This document shows positions 6,214-14,173 of a DNA stretch of 14,900 nucleotides, piece by piece. How positions within the stretch are numbered: the first letter of the stretch is position 1; each line of letters opens with the position of its first letter. Both the position numbers and the translations under genes were made by a program. The stretch is from Chthonomonas sp035294165 (GTDB taxonomy: Bacteria > Armatimonadota > Chthonomonadetes > Chthonomonadales > Chthonomonadaceae): assembly GCF_035294165.1 (NCBI RefSeq), contig NZ_DATGLN010000024.1:1-14900 (forward strand). The letters run 5' to 3'. The notes under the pieces were generated by a model. It saw only the letters and a program-made list of their open reading frames with translations. It was not told the DNA's origin and did not search any database.

Positions 6214-7668
6214 ATGATACGAACCCGCATTGTGTGTTATATAACATCGTTTATCGTCCTATTCGGTGGGGCAGGGCTGGTGTGGCTCTGCTTCGCTGTG
6301 CCTTTAAGACCCCATGTTGCAAAGCCAGCCGTTGTGAACCGTAACGAAGGCAAGGTGAGCTTCTATCATCAGATCAAACCGATCTTACAGGCGAAGTGTC
6401 AAGGGTGCCATCAGCCAAACGTGCGCAGTGGCCACCTGATGCTGATCTCCTATGCCGATTTTTTGAAGGGAGGTACACACGGGCCGGTTTTCGTGAAGGG
6501 GCATCCGGAAAAGAGCCTGGTAATAGGCTATTTGGAGGGTAAGCCGGAGCTGATGCCTCAAGGAGGCCCGCCGCTTTCTAAGTCCGAAATCGAGCTGTTC
6601 AAGCGGTGGATCGCCCAAGGGGCCGTGGACGATACTCCGGCAGAGCATTCCGCCTACGATGCCGCCCACCCACCGGTGTACACCTCCTCGCCGGTCATCA
6701 GCGCCGTGGCGTTTAGCCCCGATGGGAAGACGTTGGCCGTTTCGGGCTATCATGAGGTGTTATTACTAAACGCCGATAATGGGGCTTTGGAGGCGCGCCT
6801 TGTGGGAGATGCCCAACGCATTCAGTCGCTGGTGTTCACAAAAGACGGAAAGACGCTGATCGCCGTAGGCGGCTCCCCGGCGCGTTTTGGTGAGATACAG
6901 TTTTGGGATGTGCCGAATCACAAACGGATCGATTCCGTGCGCTATACCTACGACACCTTGTTCGGTGCCTCGTTATCGCCTGACGATAAGGAGCTTGCGT
7001 TTGGGGGCGCAGATAATACCGTGCGGGTAGTAAGCGTGCCCGATGGCAAGCAGATCATGATGCTGGAAAACGATACAGACTGGGTGTTCGGTACCGTTTT
7101 TTCGCGCGATGGGAAATATGTGGTGAGCGCAAGCCGAGACGAAGCACTGAAGCTAACTCAGGTAGAAACCGGCTCTTTCATTGATGACATCAATACCCAT
7201 ACCACCCCGATGCGATGTATGGTGGGGCGACCGGGCCAAGATCAGGTGCTTTGTGGAGGCGATGACGGTATTCCGCGCCTGTATAAAATCTTTCGCACCG
7301 AGGCCCGCACCATGAACAACGAGGATCACAACCTCATTCGTGCCTTCGAGCGACAGCCGGATACCATTACGGCCTTGGCCTTCGATCCAACCGGGAATCT
7401 ATGTGCGGTCGCTTCAGAAGCGGGGACGGTTAACCTTTACGATGTGGATAGCGGGGCGAAGAAATTGAGCCTGCCACCGGTGCGGGGGGCGGTTTTTACG
7501 CTTGCATTTCGACCCGACGGCAATGTGTTGGCGACCGCCGGTTTTGACGGCTATGTACGTTATTACGATGTGCGTAGCGGCCGGTTGCTGCGCGCGTTTA
7601 TTCCCGTTCCTATCCATAGGCCTAATCATTCCGCACTTTCAGTACGAAGGAGAGGACATCATGGCTAG
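6214..7668 (+). CDS. Cytochrome c (PSCyt1-like)-WD40 repeat fusion protein, 484 aa
   Basis: From the ATG at 6214, residues 1-30 form a hydrophobic signal or anchor. Residues 46-146 are a cytochrome c domain with CQGCH at 62-66 and LMPQGGPPL, and about 155-465 hold about seven WD40-like blades (VAFSPDGKTLAV, ASLSPDDKELAFGG, TVFSRDGKYVVSAS, LAFDPTGNLCAVAS, LAFRPDGNVLATAG). The fusion of a heme domain to a propeller is familiar from Planctomycetota; the propeller probably binds a partner outside the membrane. The frame stays open upstream to 6139, but that would overlap the previous gene and bury the signal peptide, so 6214 is preferred despite a weak SD (GAGAAAG). The 3' end overlaps the possible ATG at 7661 of the next gene by 8 nt, suggesting coupling. 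Confidence 0.85.
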   Translation: MIRTRIVCYITSFIVLFGGAGLVWLCFAVPLRPHVAKPAVVNRNEGKVSFYHQIKPILQAKCQGCHQPNVRSGHLMLISYADFLKGGTHGPVFVKGHPEKSLVIGYLEGKPELMPQGGPPLSKSEIELFKRWIAQGAVDDTPAEHSAYDAAHPPVYTSSPVISAVAFSPDGKTLAVSGYHEVLLLNADNGALEARLVGDAQRIQSLVFTKDGKTLIAVGGSPARFGEIQFWDVPNHKRIDSVRYTYDTLFGASLSPDDKELAFGGADNTVRVVSVPDGKQIMMLENDTDWVFGTVFSRDGKYVVSASRDEALKLTQVETGSFIDDINTHTTPMRCMVGRPGQDQVLCGGDDGIPRLYKIFRTEARTMNNEDHNLIRAFERQPDTITALAFDPTGNLCAVASEAGTVNLYDVDSGAKKLSLPPVRGAVFTLAFRPDGNVLATAGFDGYVRYYDVRSGRLLRAFIPVPIHRPNHSALSVRRRGHHG

Positions 7669-10225
7669 GCAAAACGAATGTTTTGGTGTGAACAAAGTAA
7701 GGAGGTCTCTTATGCAGGGGCATGCATCCAAAGGTCTTGCCGCTCTTATGTGGATAGTGGTAGGTTTTATGGTGATCGGCTCTGTGGCGTTGGCAACTCC
7801 TAGCGCTCAAGCTGCAAAACGAAGGCAGGGAGTAGCTTCCAGACCGACGCCCTCGCTCTCACTTGTTTCCATTGAGGTGCAGCCATCGGCCTTGGTTTTC
7901 AATAATGCGAGGGATGCACGCACCTTCATTGTGACCGGACATACCACTGCCGGCTACGCGATAGATCTCTCTCCGGTAGCCCATGTACGCGTGTTACAGC
8001 CCCTTGTGCATATGGACAACGAGGGCTTCCTGCATCCGGTTCATGTGGGGCATACCGAGCTGATTGTTTCGGTAGGAAACAAACAGGCTGTTGTACCGAT
8101 CACGGTCAAGAGTGTGGTAGACCCCCCGATCAGCTTTATGCGCGATGTCGAGCCTGTTCTTAGTAAGATCGGCTGCAATGCGGGGATGTGTCATGGTGCG
8201 GCACATGGAAAAAACGGCTTTCGACTCTCTTTAAGAGGTTACGACCCGGCTTTCGACTACCATTCGTTGATTGATGATGTTTCCGGTCGTCGCTTCGACC
8301 GAACGGACCCCGCGCGCAGCCTTATGCTGCTAAAGCCTACTGAAACGGTGCCGCATCGTGGGGGCTTGGTGCTACCTATGGGGTCGCGCTATTATCGTAT
8401 TCTGAAGGCCTGGATCGCCCAAGGCGTGCGATCGGATGTGGGGAAAGTAAGCAGGCCGGATAGATTGATCGTCTTGCCGAGCGTGCCTCACTTAACCCTT
8501 CCCGGCATGCATCAGAAGATGGTGGTCATCGCGCACTATCCTGATGGTACCACACGGGATGTAACACGTGAGGCCATTCTTTCTAGCAATACCCCCTCTG
8601 TAGCATCGGTAGATAAACTCGGAACGCTCTGTGCGGTGCGCCGTGGAGAAGCCGCTCTGCTCGTTCGTTATGAGGGGCTGTTCTCCACCGTCAATATCAC
8701 GGTTCTAGGGGATCGGAGTGGTTACCGGTGGACAGGTGCGCCGGAGTTTAACTATATAGATCGGCTGGTGGATGCCAAACTTCGTAAGGTTAAGCTGTTG
8801 CCGGCACCTGTGTGCGACGATGCCACTTTCATACGCAGGGTAAGCTTAGATTTAACGGGATTACCTCCAACGCCAGAAGAGGTGAAGGCTTTCCTGGCCG
8901 ATCCAACTCCAACCCAGCAGAAGCGTGCGAAGTTGGTAGATAAACTACTTAACTCAGCCGCTTACGTAGACCGTTGGACGAATAAGTGGTGTGACCTTTT
9001 AGACTGTAACAGCAAGTACATGGGGCCTGAGGGCGAGCGCAAGTTCCGCGACTGGATCCATTTTGCGATTGCCCGTAATATGCCTTACGATCAGTTCGTA
9101 CGTGCTCTCATAGCCTCTTCGGGAGACTGTTATGTACACCCACAGGTGAACTACCTCAGGGTTATTTCGGACACCAGCACGGCGACGGAGGATATAACCC
9201 AGCTCTTTATGGGTATTCGCTTCTCGTGTGCCCGTTGTCATGATCACCCATTCGAGCGATGGACACAGAACCAATATTACGATTTAGGGGCCTTTTTTGC
9301 CCATATGACGAGCAAACCGGGCCCTCGACCGGACGATCTGGTATTTTACGAACAAAGCGGGGGTGAGGTGATCAACCCGCGCACAAACGATCCGGCAAAA
9401 CCGATGCCGCCGTTCGGGCAGGTGAACCTAGCAGAATATCACGGCAATCTACGTGAAGCCTTCGCTGCATGGCTGACCTCGCCATCTAACCCCTATTTCG
9501 CGATGGCGATGGCCAATCGCCTGTGGAGCTATTTCCTCGGCAAAGGGATTATAGACCCTGTGGACGATATTCGTGCGGACAATCCACCCTCGAACCCGGC
9601 CCTGCTTACGGCGCTCACGCAAGACTTTGTGATGCATCACTTCGATATGCGCTACATGATGCGCCAGATCGTGCTGTCACGAACCTACCAGTCCTCTATC
9701 GTCACCAACAAATGGAACGATGATGACGACATCAACTTCTCGCACTTCATTCCGAGGCGTTTGGATGCGGAGCAGCTTTACGATGCGATCAACCTCGCTG
9801 CCGGCGTAAAGCCAGATTACGTGGGAGCCCCGCCAAGCCTTACTGCGCAACAGCTACCGGGGGTAAATCAGGATAGTAATGATGGTTTCCTCGATCTGTT
9901 CGGACGCCCCACGCGTCAAACGCCGTGTGAGTGTGAGCGCAACAGCAACATGGGGATCGTGCAGGCTCTCGATCTGATTAACGGTCCGACGGTGAATCGA
10001 GCGCTCTCTGCCCCAGATGGTCGCATTGCGAAGATGATTAAAGAGAAGCTTTCCGATAAGGAGATGGTCGAGGAGATTTTCCTGGCCACGCTGTCACGAC
10101 CGCCATCGCCGAAAGAGATGCAATCGGCACTTAACTACTTCCGGCAGGCAGGCGACCGCGCACAGGCTGCCCAAGACCTAATGTGGGCTTTATTCAATAG
10201 CCCAGCGTTCCTATTCAATCATTAA
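7661..10225 (+). CDS. Exported heme/Big-2/DUF1549/DUF1553 protein, 854 aa
   Basis: After a signal peptide (hydrophobic about residues 25-46, ending SAQAA) come a first Big-2-like beta domain (about 65-150), a cytochrome-like region with CNAGMCH at 172-178 and LPMGSRYY, and a second Big-2-like domain (about 275-350). DUF1549 (about 362-550) follows, with LDLTGLPPTPEEV and CARCHDHPFE at 523-532, and then DUF1553 (about 598-854) with MANRLWSYFLGKGI and RRLDAEQLYDAI. This is the planctomycete-type PSD1 architecture; function unknown, predicted extracytoplasmic and heme bearing. Two starts are plausible: ATG 7661 with AAGGAG shortly upstream and 8-nt overlap with the preceding gene, or in-frame ATG 7712 with AAGGAGG at a 6-nt spacer, giving 837 residues and a cleaner signal peptide. 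The next gene starts 12 nt downstream. Confidence 0.9.
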   Translation: MARQNECFGVNKVRRSLMQGHASKGLAALMWIVVGFMVIGSVALATPSAQAAKRRQGVASRPTPSLSLVSIEVQPSALVFNNARDARTFIVTGHTTAGYAIDLSPVAHVRVLQPLVHMDNEGFLHPVHVGHTELIVSVGNKQAVVPITVKSVVDPPISFMRDVEPVLSKIGCNAGMCHGAAHGKNGFRLSLRGYDPAFDYHSLIDDVSGRRFDRTDPARSLMLLKPTETVPHRGGLVLPMGSRYYRILKAWIAQGVRSDVGKVSRPDRLIVLPSVPHLTLPGMHQKMVVIAHYPDGTTRDVTREAILSSNTPSVASVDKLGTLCAVRRGEAALLVRYEGLFSTVNITVLGDRSGYRWTGAPEFNYIDRLVDAKLRKVKLLPAPVCDDATFIRRVSLDLTGLPPTPEEVKAFLADPTPTQQKRAKLVDKLLNSAAYVDRWTNKWCDLLDCNSKYMGPEGERKFRDWIHFAIARNMPYDQFVRALIASSGDCYVHPQVNYLRVISDTSTATEDITQLFMGIRFSCARCHDHPFERWTQNQYYDLGAFFAHMTSKPGPRPDDLVFYEQSGGEVINPRTNDPAKPMPPFGQVNLAEYHGNLREAFAAWLTSPSNPYFAMAMANRLWSYFLGKGIIDPVDDIRADNPPSNPALLTALTQDFVMHHFDMRYMMRQIVLSRTYQSSIVTNKWNDDDDINFSHFIPRRLDAEQLYDAINLAAGVKPDYVGAPPSLTAQQLPGVNQDSNDGFLDLFGRPTRQTPCECERNSNMGIVQALDLINGPTVNRALSAPDGRIAKMIKEKLSDKEMVEEIFLATLSRPPSPKEMQSALNYFRQAGDRAQAAQDLMWALFNSPAFLFNH

Positions 10226-10237
10226 GGAGGCATTACC

Positions 10238-11701
10238 ATGCTCTCTATTCCGGGAAATCATAGTCAAGACTGCGACGGTATAACTCGTCGCGAACTTCTG
10301 AGGATTGGAGGCTCTTCCATTTTAGGGCTTTACCTTCCGGAGTTTCTGGCCTTAGAAGCCAAGGCAAGCTCTATTGCGAAGCCAACTGACAAACCAGGCT
10401 TCGGTAAAGCGAAATCGGTCATCCTTATTTTCCTGCAAGGGGGACCGAGCCATATAGATATATGGGACCCCAAACCGGATGCACCGGATAACATTCGTGG
10501 GGAGTTCAAGCCGATTCGAACCAATGTGCCGGGCATTTGGTTGACGGAGGTGATGCCCCTATTGGCAAAGCAGATGGACAAGGCGACCCTTATTCGCTCG
10601 GTTTCCTACACACCTAACGGGCTATTCAATCATACGGCGGCCATGTACCAGATGCTGACCGGGGAGCAGGCGACCGATGTTTCTCCGTCCGGGCAGTTGC
10701 AACCGCCCTCTCCTGCAGACTATCCGAATGTAGGGTGTCGGGTGGTGGAGTTTAAGCCACCGGACGTGCCCATGTTGCCTTTCGTCATGTTGCCGCGCCC
10801 GCTGCAGGAGAGTAATGTCATCGGGAAGGCGGGGAATGCGGGCTTTCTAGGGCGCGCTTACGACCCCTATACCCTCTACCCACCGAACGCCGATACCGAT
10901 CCGAACGCAATGGATAAAATCCAAATTGCGGACTTGCAGTTGGCGAACGAGGTAACGCGAACGCGCATGGCCAAGCGTGTTGAACTACGAAAGCTAATCG
11001 ATTCAGGTATGCCGGCTCTTGAAAAGGCCGTGAGTAACTATCAGTTAGATGCCTACTATGAGAAGGCATTAGGGCTTATTCTATCTGGTAGGGCGCGAAA
11101 GGCGTTCGACCTTAAAGAGGAGCCGGATAAGGTTCGTGATCGCTATGGACGTCATGTCTTTGGTCAGTCTGTGCTGATGGCGCGTCGCCTGATAGAGGCC
11201 GGCACGCGATTTGTTCAGGTGAACTGGCCTTCCGTTGCCAACGGCGACCCACGGGTAACGGCCTGGGACACACACGCGGCCAACTTCGGGCCGCTACGCA
11301 ACCTACACTGCCCTAAACTCGATAGTGCCCTTTCTGCCCTGTTGGAAGACATGCATCAAAGGGGGCTGTTGGAGGAGACCATGGTTATTGCCATCGGTGA
11401 GTTCGGTCGTTCTCCGCGGCTAGGTGTTTCGACTTCGGGCAACTCCAATGCGCCGGATGGACGCGACCACTGGCCCTATTGTTACACGGCCCTCGTTGCA
11501 GGAGGCGGCATTCGGCCCGGCCAAGTCTATGGAAAATCGGACTCCACGGGTTCCTCGCCTGCGGAGAACCCCGTACATCCCCGCGAAATACTGGCGACGA
11601 TGTACCACGCACTAGGCATACCACCGGATACGGTTGTGACCAACTATCTCGGTCAGCCAAGGCCGTTGGTGAGCGGGAAACCGATATTGGGGCTGTTCTA
11701 G
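10238..11701 (+). CDS. Twin-arginine DUF1501 protein, 487 aa
   Basis: Residues 16-26 read TRRELLRIGGS, a twin-arginine signal followed by a hydrophobic stretch, so it is probably exported folded by the Tat pathway. The rest matches DUF1501, a relative of the alkaline phosphatase/sulfatase fold. Visible landmarks are LQGGPSHIDIWDPKP (about 65-79), NHTAAMYQMLTG (about 130), GEFGRSPR (about 387) and GRDHWP (about 405). The D/H-rich motifs could bind metal. Its reaction is not established to my knowledge. DUF1501 genes characteristically follow DUF1549/DUF1553 genes, as here. The start is fixed by TAAGGAGG, which overlaps the stop codon of the previous gene, implying coupled translation. Last gene of the operon. 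Confidence 0.92.
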   Translation: MLSIPGNHSQDCDGITRRELLRIGGSSILGLYLPEFLALEAKASSIAKPTDKPGFGKAKSVILIFLQGGPSHIDIWDPKPDAPDNIRGEFKPIRTNVPGIWLTEVMPLLAKQMDKATLIRSVSYTPNGLFNHTAAMYQMLTGEQATDVSPSGQLQPPSPADYPNVGCRVVEFKPPDVPMLPFVMLPRPLQESNVIGKAGNAGFLGRAYDPYTLYPPNADTDPNAMDKIQIADLQLANEVTRTRMAKRVELRKLIDSGMPALEKAVSNYQLDAYYEKALGLILSGRARKAFDLKEEPDKVRDRYGRHVFGQSVLMARRLIEAGTRFVQVNWPSVANGDPRVTAWDTHAANFGPLRNLHCPKLDSALSALLEDMHQRGLLEETMVIAIGEFGRSPRLGVSTSGNSNAPDGRDHWPYCYTALVAGGGIRPGQVYGKSDSTGSSPAENPVHPREILATMYHALGIPPDTVVTNYLGQPRPLVSGKPILGLF

Positions 11702-11703
11702 GT

Positions 11704-11717
11704 AACAACGCGTTGTT
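11704..11717. repeat. Perfect 14-bp palindrome after the DUF1501 stop
   Basis: AACAACGCGTTGTT is self-complementary over all 14 bases and lies 2 nt after the stop codon and about 9 nt before the terminator stem. As RNA it cannot form a stable hairpin without a loop, so a duplex-DNA protein site is the more natural reading. No function is demonstrated. Confidence 0.4.
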
Positions 11718-11725
11718 CAACGATG

Positions 11726-11765
11726 AAGCCTCTGGAGAAGGTTCTCTCTCCAGAGGCTTTATTTT
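11726..11765 (+). terminator. Rho-independent terminator of the cytochrome/DUF1501 operon
   Basis: A perfect 13-bp stem pairs 11726-11738 (AAGCCTCTGGAGA) with 11747-11759 (TCTCCAGAGGCTT) around an 8-nt loop and is followed by TATTTT. It is a strong terminator for plus-strand transcription between two convergent units. On the minus strand the stem lacks a U-tract, so it is at best a weak terminator for the isomerase gene. Confidence 0.9.
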
Positions 11766-11784
11766 GCATAGCCTTCGGGAGACT

Positions 11785-12633
11785 TTAGGCGTAATAGGCG
11801 ATAAACTGGTCGAGGTACTTCTTGCCGATCAGGAAGCCCTCTTCGCGTTCAACAGCCCCATCTTCGTGTTCAATGGAGATCACTCCATCGTAGCCATTAC
11901 GACGGAGGGCGGCGATATATTCCCCCCAACGGATGACACCTAAACCCGGAATAACGTAGCGCCACCAACCGTGGCCAAGAATCCCCACTTCACGTTTCAC
12001 ATGCTCTTTGATCTCGGTATCTTTTCCGTGGGTATGGAAAATGCGGTCGGCGAAGCGATCTACGGCTTCGATATAGTCTATGCCTTGCCAGACAAGGTGA
12101 GAGGGATCGAAGTTCAGACCGAAATTCTTGTTGGGGATAAGCTCGAAAAGCCGCTTCCAATGGGCGAGGTTCTGGATATTGGTGGCTGTCCAGTTTTCGA
12201 GGGCAAGTTTCACCCCATTCTTTTCCGCGTGTTCGAGCAGGGGGGGAAAGACGGCCGTGCAGTCCTCCTCGATGGTTTTCATACGGTCTTTACCGTTTGG
12301 AGGCAAACCGGCCAAGGTACACACCACATCTACCCCCAGCATTTTCGCAATATTAATGGCATTGTAGACGGTCTGGATATTGGTACGACGCCTTTCCGGG
12401 TCGGCTGCGGTGAGATCGGTGTAGGCGGCAAGAGAGGAAATGCGCAGGTTGCGCTTTTCCATGAGATTGAGCACCTCTTTCGCCCTTTCGGGGGTGAAGT
12501 TGTTGGTGTCTATATGTTTGCTGCCCGGCCCGGCAACTATTTCGAGACTCCCGAAACGATGTTCTCCTGCGAAAGCGGCCACTACCTCGAGGGGTTCGCC
12601 TGCGAAGGGAGCGGTGAGAATGCCAACGAACAT
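11785..12633 (-). CDS. Sugar phosphate isomerase/epimerase-like TIM barrel, 282 aa
   Basis: The protein matches the xylose-isomerase-like TIM barrel superfamily (AP_endonuc_2, PF01261). The expected metal ligands are all present: Glu146 in LALENW, Asp176 and His179 in FDPSHL, His200/His202 in FHTHGKD, and Glu255 in SIEHED. Members isomerise or epimerise sugars or inositol derivatives with a divalent metal; the substrate here cannot be told. No signal peptide is seen. The open frame extends 14 codons further, but the ATG at 12633 has AGGAGGT followed by a 6-nt spacer and begins the first barrel strand (MFVGILTAPF), so it is the start. It is the last gene of the gltX-led minus-strand cluster, 49 nt after the second amidohydrolase-like gene. 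Confidence 0.9.
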   Translation of the reverse strand: MFVGILTAPFAGEPLEVVAAFAGEHRFGSLEIVAGPGSKHIDTNNFTPERAKEVLNLMEKRNLRISSLAAYTDLTAADPERRRTNIQTVYNAINIAKMLGVDVVCTLAGLPPNGKDRMKTIEEDCTAVFPPLLEHAEKNGVKLALENWTATNIQNLAHWKRLFELIPNKNFGLNFDPSHLVWQGIDYIEAVDRFADRIFHTHGKDTEIKEHVKREVGILGHGWWRYVIPGLGVIRWGEYIAALRRNGYDGVISIEHEDGAVEREEGFLIGKKYLDQFIAYYA

Positions 12634-12682
12634 GAGAAACCTCCTAGAAAGATTTACTCCTGTTAAAAGGAGCACTCATTTT

Positions 12683-13420
12683 TTATGCACCTAGTTCCAG
12701 TTGGAAGAGTTTTTCCGCATTTTCGGAAAGAATGCGACGGCGATTGGAGGGGCTGATCTCTGAATCTTCGAGAAGCCCTATGATCGCAGCGGGATCCAGG
12801 TCGGGCAGGCCACTGCCAAAAAGTAGACGGTGGGAGCCGACGGCCTCAATGGCAGCGGGAATTCTGCCTAAATCGAGCATACCCGAAATTTCAAGAAATA
12901 TGTTGGACGTCTGTTGCGCCGCCATGATAGCGGCTCTCCAGTCGGACCCCCCCATTCCCAACAGCACGAAACGGTGCATATGGTAGCGCTTAGCGAGTTC
13001 TAGGCCAACCTCCACGCAAAGGCGATTAGGCGCGTGGAGGTAGATCGGCTTTTGAAAGCGACGGCAGGCGTTAAGAATTTCGTCTGCGCTGAGTGGATGG
13101 AGCGGCTCTTCCGGATCGTCGCCGGTAAGCAGCACGCCGAGAAAGCGGCGGTGGCCGAGAAGATCGCGCACGGCATTAATGGAGGACTCTTGGTTGCGGA
13201 CATGGGTCGCGAGACAGCCGTACAGTCCGTGAGTTTGCTCCAACAAATTTTTGAGAATAGTGTTTCCGGAAAGCGGGTCGAGCCTGGCAGCCCGAGTGGA
13301 TATGACTATGGCCTGATCGATCCCTCTTCCCGCAAGAAGTTCTGCGAGGGTCTTAGCCGTTTGGTTGGTGGAGGGTATCGGGCTACCTTCTATGTAGACA
13401 TGGCAGTCAATGACAGACAT
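12683..13420 (-). CDS. Amidohydrolase-fold protein B with degraded metal site, 245 aa
   Basis: Order of landmarks fits the amidohydrolase_2 (PF04909) family: N-terminal IDCHVYIEG (residues 4-12), IYLHAP (127-131, retaining His129), FVLLGMGGSDW (151-161), RLLFGSGLPD (198-207), and a C-terminal RRILSENAEKLF helix. Family enzymes usually show DxHxH, a HxGG strand and GSD near the end. Here the second His of HxH is Tyr9, the His of HxGG is Gly155 and the Asp of GSD is Gly204. Only part of the metal centre remains, so catalysis by the normal mechanism is doubtful. The start follows GAGGT, which overlaps the stop codon of its paralogue 6 nt upstream. Cytoplasmic; role unknown. Confidence 0.8.
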   Translation of the reverse strand: MSVIDCHVYIEGSPIPSTNQTAKTLAELLAGRGIDQAIVISTRAARLDPLSGNTILKNLLEQTHGLYGCLATHVRNQESSINAVRDLLGHRRFLGVLLTGDDPEEPLHPLSADEILNACRRFQKPIYLHAPNRLCVEVGLELAKRYHMHRFVLLGMGGSDWRAAIMAAQQTSNIFLEISGMLDLGRIPAAIEAVGSHRLLFGSGLPDLDPAAIIGLLEDSEISPSNRRRILSENAEKLFQLELGA

Positions 13421-13426
13421 AGGACC

Positions 13427-14149
13427 TCACAAGGAAAAGATACGTTCTGCGTTGCGATGCAGAATCAGTTCTAGCTCCTGGGTGGAAAGGTCGGCAAACT
13501 CCAGAGTGCGCAGAACCGAGGCGATAGGTCTTTGTGGAGCTTCTGTTCCGAACAGGATTCTTTCTGCTCCCACGCAGCTAGCTGCCAGGCGAATCGCTCC
13601 TGGAGCGAGCAGATGGGAGGTTTCTAGATACCAGTTAGGCTGTTCTTTAAGCACTGCAATGGCCTCCGCCAAGATGTTGCTATCCACATCGGATAGGATG
13701 ATGGGGGCGGGGTAATCGTTCAGTAGAGATTGTAGGAGAGTGCAATCTCCCATACGCCGAATCTGAACCATCAAAGGAATGGCGATGGGGTGCAGTGCCT
13801 GTAGAAGGGCGCGGAACGAGGCCAGATTCACCGGCCATGACTGCGAATAGGGAAAGAACCGGATAAGATGAAACCCATCTTCTCGTAATTGGAAAAGTTC
13901 ATGTTCATCCCCAAAATAGTGCGTAGGGTTAAGCGTAGCCACCGGTAGAAGTACCTGGGTATCAAGGCAGGTTGCGCGTGTAATGGCGTTGCCGATCTGG
14001 GGAGAGAGCCTTATCCCGACGGTGGAGCATACAAAGGCACGACCGATCTCATGTTTTGCCATGAGTTCTAGAAGATGCTCTACCGAGAGATCGGCTCCGG
14101 CTGTGGGCAGTGGGCCGACGATGGTATTAACGTCCGTAATATCCGGCAT
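13427..14149 (-). CDS. Amidohydrolase-fold protein A with degraded metal site, 240 aa
   Basis: This is the paralogue of the following gene: same length, same order of elements and similar ends (ERILFGTEAP near 196-205, LHRNAERIFSL at the C-terminus, where the partner has SENAEKLFQL). It is more degraded in the family's metal motifs. DxHxH is replaced by DVNTI (residues 6-10), the central histidine strand reads PLMVQIRRMG, the HxGG strand reads PIILSDVD, and GSD is GTE. It is therefore probably a non-hydrolytic relative, or a structural or regulatory partner of protein B. The SD is weak (AGAGAAAC before ATG). It begins 24 nt after gltX, so it is probably co-transcribed with gltX. Family assignment rests on fold-level similarity and on the paralogue. 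Confidence 0.72.
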   Translation of the reverse strand: MPDITDVNTIVGPLPTAGADLSVEHLLELMAKHEIGRAFVCSTVGIRLSPQIGNAITRATCLDTQVLLPVATLNPTHYFGDEHELFQLREDGFHLIRFFPYSQSWPVNLASFRALLQALHPIAIPLMVQIRRMGDCTLLQSLLNDYPAPIILSDVDSNILAEAIAVLKEQPNWYLETSHLLAPGAIRLAASCVGAERILFGTEAPQRPIASVLRTLEFADLSTQELELILHRNAERIFSL

Positions 14150-14173
14150 ATTGTTTCTCTGGTCGCAGAGCGT

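Noticed and set aside
11971..12666. 231-codon plus-strand frame opposite the isomerase gene
   Set aside because: Antisense shadow of a TIM-barrel gene with all metal ligands present; no SD or domain of its own.
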